Assembly: GCA_964420125.1 (NCBI GenBank)
Contig: CAYQQQ010000001.1
Coordinates: forward strand, 310,001-374,000
Source of the DNA: CAYQQQ01 sp964420125
Lineage (GTDB): Bacteria; Actinomycetota; Acidimicrobiia; Acidimicrobiales; Microtrichaceae
Reading direction: 5' to 3'
DNA: 64,000 bases
Shown here: positions 60,094-64,000 of the stretch, in pieces
How positions within the stretch are numbered: position 1 is the stretch's first letter
Layout: every line of letters begins with the position of its first letter
Program-made: the position numbers and the translations under genes
Notes under the pieces: generated by a model
The model's database searches: none
Told to the model about the DNA's origin: nothing
The model's input: the letters and a program-made list of their open reading frames with translations, nothing else

Positions 60094-61695
60094 TCAGTAC
60101 CCCCTCTCGGTCACCGGGCTCGGCAGGTCGAGATCCTCGGCGATCACCTTGTAGGCGTTGTAGCCCGGAGCGGAGTGCACGCCCCCGCCCGGGTAGGCCG
60201 ACGGCCCGCACAGGTAGAGGCCGTCGACCTCCAGGCGGTAGTCGGCCGCTTCCGGCCAGGGCCGGTTCGGTCCCATCTGGTCGGGCGCCATGTCGCCCAG
60301 CAGGCAGTCGCCCTCCCACATCAGGTTCTTCCGCTCCATCTGGTCGGGCGTGTAGAGCTTCATGGCGATGACGTTGTCGTGGGTCATGTTGGGAGCGAAG
60401 TCGCCCCATCGGGCGAGGAACTTCTCCATGTAGTCGACCCGGATGTCGGCCCACTCCTGAGTGTCGAAGTAGGAGGCCATGGGGAAGAAGAACCAGCCCG
60501 TGGCCGAGTGCCGCCCGGCCGGTGCCTGCGAGGGATCCCACAGGCTGTTGACCCACGTGCCCGCCGCCGGCTCCGGCAGCCAGCCCGAGTGGGCGGCGCG
60601 GATGTAGCGCTCCACGTCCTCGGGCTGGTCGTAGCCGACGACGGTGTAGAAGCAGCGGTCGATGTCGGGGTCCCAGCGCGCCGAGGAGTAGGCCGGCGCG
60701 TCGTAGAGGCAGAGCATCGGGGTCGCCAGAACACCGCTCGGGCCGTAGCGGAAGTCCTTGGCGCGCTTGTAGAACAGCGGGCTCACGTGGTCGGGGCCGA
60801 CCATGTCGACGACGACCTGGCGCACATCCGCGTTGGCCACCACGCACTTCTCGGCGCGGAACTCCATGCCCCGGGCCACCACGCCGACCGCCCGGCCGTC
60901 CTCCACGAGGATCTTCTCCACCTCGGCGTTCTCGATCAGGTCGACGCCGTGGGCGTAGCAGGCCTGGGTCATGGCCTTGGCCAGGGTGTGGGTGCCCCCC
61001 TTGGCGAGGCGGAAGCGCCCGACCATCCACATGAGGGCGGTGGGCACCATGCCGCCGGTGCCGGCCTGGTCGAGGGGCACGCCGAACTCCACGGCCATGC
61101 GGTAGAGCAGCGTGCGCATCTCCGGCGACTCGAACAGCTCGTCGATGACCGCCTTGGGCGACTTCAGCGCGAAGTGCGGGCCGATCCCCATGTCGCCGAA
61201 CATGTCGCCGAGCATGGCCCCCTGGGCTTCGTTCATCCCTTCGAATGGCGGGTTGTAGATCCCGATGCCCAGGAACTGGCCGAACTCCATCGTGCGCTGC
61301 TTGAGCTCCATGAAGGTGTCGGCGTCGGCCTTGGAGTACTGGGCGATGCTGGCGTGGGTCTTGTCCAGCAGGTCGTTGCGGTGCAGCACGATGGGCGGCC
61401 GCCCATCCGCGAAGGCGATGCCCGCCTGGTTCTCCGGGGTGATCGAGCGCAGCCCGCAGTTCTCCAGGTCGAAGTCCTCGATCATCGGGATGATGTCGAA
61501 GAACTCCATGTAGTTGGCGTGGAGGTTGAACCGGAAGCCGGACTCGACCGGCTCCTCGGTGTTGATCCCACCGCCCTCCTCGTGGCGACGTTCGATGATG
61601 GCGGTCTTCAGACCGGCCTTCGCCATGTAGGCGGCGGTGCACAGGCCGTTGTGCCCGGCCCCGATGACGATGGCGTCGTAGACGTTGGTGCTCAT
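60094..61695 (-). CDS. CrtI-type FAD oxidoreductase, second copy
   Basis: 533 residues. IVIGAGHNGLCTAAYMAKAG, ERRHEEGGG and C-terminal GLYLCGPSAYPGGGVHSAPGYNAYKV. Whole-length near-duplicate of the gene at 61829-63427: shared segments run the full chain, including the C-terminal TERGY. First gene of a four-gene operon (this, SCP2a, third oxidoreductase, SCP2b). A KstR-consensus site lies 66 bases upstream of the ATG. Confidence 0.9.
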   Translation of the reverse strand: MSTNVYDAIVIGAGHNGLCTAAYMAKAGLKTAIIERRHEEGGGINTEEPVESGFRFNLHANYMEFFDIIPMIEDFDLENCGLRSITPENQAGIAFADGRPPIVLHRNDLLDKTHASIAQYSKADADTFMELKQRTMEFGQFLGIGIYNPPFEGMNEAQGAMLGDMFGDMGIGPHFALKSPKAVIDELFESPEMRTLLYRMAVEFGVPLDQAGTGGMVPTALMWMVGRFRLAKGGTHTLAKAMTQACYAHGVDLIENAEVEKILVEDGRAVGVVARGMEFRAEKCVVANADVRQVVVDMVGPDHVSPLFYKRAKDFRYGPSGVLATPMLCLYDAPAYSSARWDPDIDRCFYTVVGYDQPEDVERYIRAAHSGWLPEPAAGTWVNSLWDPSQAPAGRHSATGWFFFPMASYFDTQEWADIRVDYMEKFLARWGDFAPNMTHDNVIAMKLYTPDQMERKNLMWEGDCLLGDMAPDQMGPNRPWPEAADYRLEVDGLYLCGPSAYPGGGVHSAPGYNAYKVIAEDLDLPSPVTERGY

Positions 61696-61754
61696 TGGCT
61701 CACCCCGATGGACAGCCGTCGGCTCTCACACCCCGCCGGCGGACTCCGCGAAAC

Positions 61755-61768
61755 TGGAACCTGTTCTA
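61755..61768. promoter_or_regulatory. KstR-like operator upstream of the FAD/SCP2 operon
   Basis: TGGAACCTGTTCTA fits TNNAACNNGTTNNA; minus-strand form TAGAACAGGTTCCA. The core GAACCTGTTC is symmetric and flanked by CTGG/CCAG. Confidence 0.6.
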
Positions 61769-61828
61769 CCAGATATCTCGCCAGCGTGCCAAGAGGCGAA
61801 TGGCGCTCCGGGTGCGACGTCGGTCACC

Positions 61829-63427
61829 TCAGTACCCCCGCTCCGTCGCCGGGCTCGGCAGCCCGAGGTCCTCGGCGATCGTCTTGTAGGCGTTGTAGCC
61901 CGGCGCGGCGTGCATGCCGCCTCCCGGGTACGCCGACGGCCCGCACAGGTAGAGGCCCTCGACGTGCAGCCGGTAGTCGGCGGCCTCGGGCCAGGGCCGG
62001 TTGACGCCCATCTGGTCGAGCGACATCTCCCCGTTGGAGAAGTCGCCCTCCCACATGTAGTTCTTCCGCTCCATCTGGTCCGGCGTGTACAGGGCGTCGG
62101 CGATCACGTTGTCGCGGGTCATGTTGGGGGCGAACTCCCCCCAACGGGCGAGGAAGCGATCGTTGTAGGTCTCGCGCACCTCGGCCCACTCCTGTGCGCT
62201 CAGCTCGCTGGCCGACGGGAAGAAGTACCACCCTGTCGCCGAGTGCCGGCCCGCCGGGGCCTGCGAGGGATCCCACAGGCTGTTGACCCACGTGCCCGCA
62301 GCCGGCTCCGGCACCAGCCCCGAGTAGGCGTCGCGGATGTAGCGCACCGCCTCCTCGGGGGTGTCGTAGCCCACCACCGTGTAGTGGGTGCGGTTGATGT
62401 CCGGATCCCAACGGGCCGAGGAGTAGTCAGGGGCGTCGTAGAGGCAGAACATCGGGGTGGCCAGCACGTGGCTGGGACCGAAGCGGAAGTTCTTGGCCCG
62501 GCGCACCCAGTTGGCCGGCAGGTGCTCCTCGCCCACCTGGTCGAGCAGGGTGCGCTTCGGATCGGCGTTGGTGACCACGCACCTGGTGGCCCGCAGCTCC
62601 TTGCCCCGGGCGACCACCCCGACCGCACGGCCGTCCTCCACCAGGATCCGCTCCACCTCGGTGTTCTCGATGAGGTCGACGCCGTGGGCGTAGCAGGCCT
62701 GGGTCATGGCCTTGGCCAGGGTGTGGGTGCCGCCCTTGGCGAGGCGCCAGCACCCGATCATCCACGGCAACGCCGTGAGCATCATCCCCGCGGCGCCGCC
62801 GGTGTCGATGCCCACGCCGAACTCCACGCTCACCCGGTACAGCAGCGTGCGCATCTCGGGGGACTCGAACAGCTCGTCGATGATCACCTTGGGGGTCTTG
62901 GCGGCGTCCTTGGCGGTGATGCCCATGTCGGCGTACATCGATTCGACGAGTGCCGCCTGGCCCTCGTCCATCCCCTCGAAGGGCGGGTTGTAGATGCCGA
63001 ACGCCAGCAGCGGCCCGAAGTCCTTGGTGCGGTCCTGCAGCGCGATGTACGTGTCGGCGTCGGACTTCGAGTAGCGGGAGATCGACGCGTGGGTCTTGTC
63101 CAGCAGGTCCTTGCGGTGCAGCACGATGGGCGGCCGACCGTCGGAGAAGGCGATGCCCGCCTGGTTCTCCGGGGTGATCGAGCGCAGCCCGCAGTTCTCC
63201 AGGTCGAAGTCCTCGATCATCGGGATGATGTCGAAGAACTCCATGAAGTTGGCGTGCAGGTTGAACCGGAACCCCGAGAGCACCGGGTCCTCGGTGTTGG
63301 CCCCCCCGCCCTCCTCGTGGCGGCGCTCCACGATCGCCGTCTTCAGCCCGGCGCGGGCCAGGTAGGCGGCGGTGCACAGGCCGTTGTGGCCGGCGCCGAT
63401 GATGATCGCGTCGTAGGTCGTCGACAC
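61829..63427 (-). CDS. CrtI-type FAD oxidoreductase, first copy
   Basis: 532 residues with IIIGAGHNGLCTAAYLARAG, ERRHEEGGG and the same C-terminal motif and TERGY end as the second copy. GTG 63427 with AGGAG upstream and a TAGTGT box at 63502-63497. Transcribed separately from the copy-2 operon, divergent from the TetR gene at the right edge. The substrate is not known. Confidence 0.9.
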   Translation of the reverse strand: MSTTYDAIIIGAGHNGLCTAAYLARAGLKTAIVERRHEEGGGANTEDPVLSGFRFNLHANFMEFFDIIPMIEDFDLENCGLRSITPENQAGIAFSDGRPPIVLHRKDLLDKTHASISRYSKSDADTYIALQDRTKDFGPLLAFGIYNPPFEGMDEGQAALVESMYADMGITAKDAAKTPKVIIDELFESPEMRTLLYRVSVEFGVGIDTGGAAGMMLTALPWMIGCWRLAKGGTHTLAKAMTQACYAHGVDLIENTEVERILVEDGRAVGVVARGKELRATRCVVTNADPKRTLLDQVGEEHLPANWVRRAKNFRFGPSHVLATPMFCLYDAPDYSSARWDPDINRTHYTVVGYDTPEEAVRYIRDAYSGLVPEPAAGTWVNSLWDPSQAPAGRHSATGWYFFPSASELSAQEWAEVRETYNDRFLARWGEFAPNMTRDNVIADALYTPDQMERKNYMWEGDFSNGEMSLDQMGVNRPWPEAADYRLHVEGLYLCGPSAYPGGGMHAAPGYNAYKTIAEDLGLPSPATERGY

Positions 63428-63490
63428 CGGAGCTCCTCGGGTGGCACGGTCGATCAGGCGAGCGGTCGGTCAGGTGGAACGATCCGCCGG

Positions 63491-63517
63491 TGGCACACAC
63501 TAACAAGATTCGTGCCA
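63491..63517. promoter_or_regulatory. Inverted repeat between FAD copy 1 and the TetR gene
   Basis: TGGCAC (63491-63496) and GTGCCA (63512-63517) with 15 bases between, overlapping the TAGTGT box of copy 1. CATGT (63516-63520) and ACATG (63530-63534) form a second, weaker pair, and TAGGTT at 63538-63543 may be the TetR gene's -10 box. Confidence 0.4.
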
Positions 63518-63581
63518 TGTGCAAGTGTGACATGAGCTAGGTTTGGCCCCGGGTGCCGCCACACTGCCCCGGGAGTCCCTC

Positions 63582-64000
63582 GTGAACAGCACCGACGCGT
63601 CGCACACCACGCCCCGGTCCCACGGTGAGCGGGCGCGCTCGAGTGACGGGCGAGACGATCCCAGCAGCGACGAGCGACCTCCCAACGCCGAGCGGATCTT
63701 CGACGCGGCACAGGAGTGCTTCGCCCGCTACGGGTTCCAGAAGACCTCCATGGAGGACATCGCCCGCGAGGCCGGCCTGTCCCGCCGCAGCGTCTACCGC
63801 CACTTCCCCGACAAGGCGGCGCTGTTCAACGAGGTGGCCGAGGCCCGGACGCGCATCTTCCTCGACGAGATCGTGCGGCGCACCTCCGGCCTCTCCAGCC
63901 TGTCCGCCCAGATCGAAGAGGTGGCCCGACTGACCAACCGCTTCGTGCGAGAGGACCCGATCAGCACCGCGCTGCGTCGGGAGGACCCGGACTCCCTGGC
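63582..64000 (+). CDS. TetR-family regulator (partial, cut by right edge)
   Basis: 139 codons visible. A Ser/Asp/Arg-rich N-terminal 40 residues precede the TetR helix-turn-helix (ERIFDAAQECFARYGFQKTSMEDIAREAGLSRRSVYRHFPDKAALF). GTG 63582 with GGGAG upstream. Divergent from the FAD cluster, so it is the likely repressor acting at 63491-63517. Ligand-binding domain mostly outside the window. Confidence 0.9.
   Translation, partial: MNSTDASHTTPRSHGERARSSDGRDDPSSDERPPNAERIFDAAQECFARYGFQKTSMEDIAREAGLSRRSVYRHFPDKAALFNEVAEARTRIFLDEIVRRTSGLSSLSAQIEEVARLTNRFVREDPISTALRREDPDSL

Noticed and set aside
58035..63427. Carotenoid biosynthesis cluster.
   Set aside because: No phytoene synthase, cyclase or GGPP synthase nearby, and SCP2 partners point to another lipid.

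Overview
The window is about 64 kb of very GC-rich DNA with dense genes, many GTG starts, 4-base start/stop overlaps and leaderless-looking promoters. This points to an actinobacterium. A FadE34-like fused acyl-CoA dehydrogenase, a FadA5-like thiolase, TIGR03086 and DUF6325 proteins fit this; placement in or near Acidimicrobiia is only my inference. I found no rRNA, tRNA, CRISPR array, insertion sequence or phage gene, and no gene-free stretch longer than about 200 bases.

Layout. 1-8.2 kb: a MalT/LuxR-type ATPase regulator (cut by the left edge) with a small partner, a DUF2252 protein, an EmrB/QacA-type exporter preceded by a tiny leader ORF, an arylsulfatase, and a DUF6325/basic-peptide pair. 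8.3-20.2 kb: arabinofuranosidase, GAP-family membrane protein, UbiB-type kinase, TIGR03086 protein, hemolysin III-type protein, esterase, rhamnosidase, a VapBC module and a lipase. 20.3-31.1 kb: fused acyl-CoA dehydrogenase, a PAS/zinc-ribbon protein, amidohydrolase, a second VapBC, an enolase-superfamily enzyme, a DUF1778/GNAT toxin-antitoxin pair, a KhtTU-like cation/proton antiporter and an amidase. 31.2-37.8 kb: secreted repeat protein, membrane protein, transglutaminase-like protein, two small cytosolic proteins, glutamate decarboxylase and a Gfo/Idh/MocA dehydrogenase. 37.9-42.5 kb: an arsenic operon (ArsR-ArsC fusion, aquaporin-type channel, ArsC), then nitrite/sulfite reductase and a formate/nitrite channel. 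42.4-52 kb: a MacAB-like exporter operon with two adaptors, a TetR regulator and a DrrABC-like exporter. 52-64 kb: FadA5-like thiolase, thioesterase, SEC-C protein, MarR/YceI pair, and a cluster of three CrtI-type FAD oxidoreductases interleaved with two SCP2-like proteins, with a divergent TetR regulator cut by the right edge.

Regulatory links. A palindrome of form TCACCC-N5-GGGTGA (at most one arm mismatch) occurs upstream of the MalT/LuxR operon, between the exporter and sulfatase, upstream of DUF6325, and upstream of glutamate decarboxylase. It may be the operator of one regulon run by the edge-cut regulator. Separately, sites matching the mycobacterial KstR consensus TNNAACNNGTTNNA lie upstream of the FadA5-like thiolase and of the FAD/SCP2 operon, linking both to steroid or isoprenoid metabolism. 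At least fourteen genes show a TANNNT box ending 6-8 nt before the start codon, which suggests leaderless transcripts.
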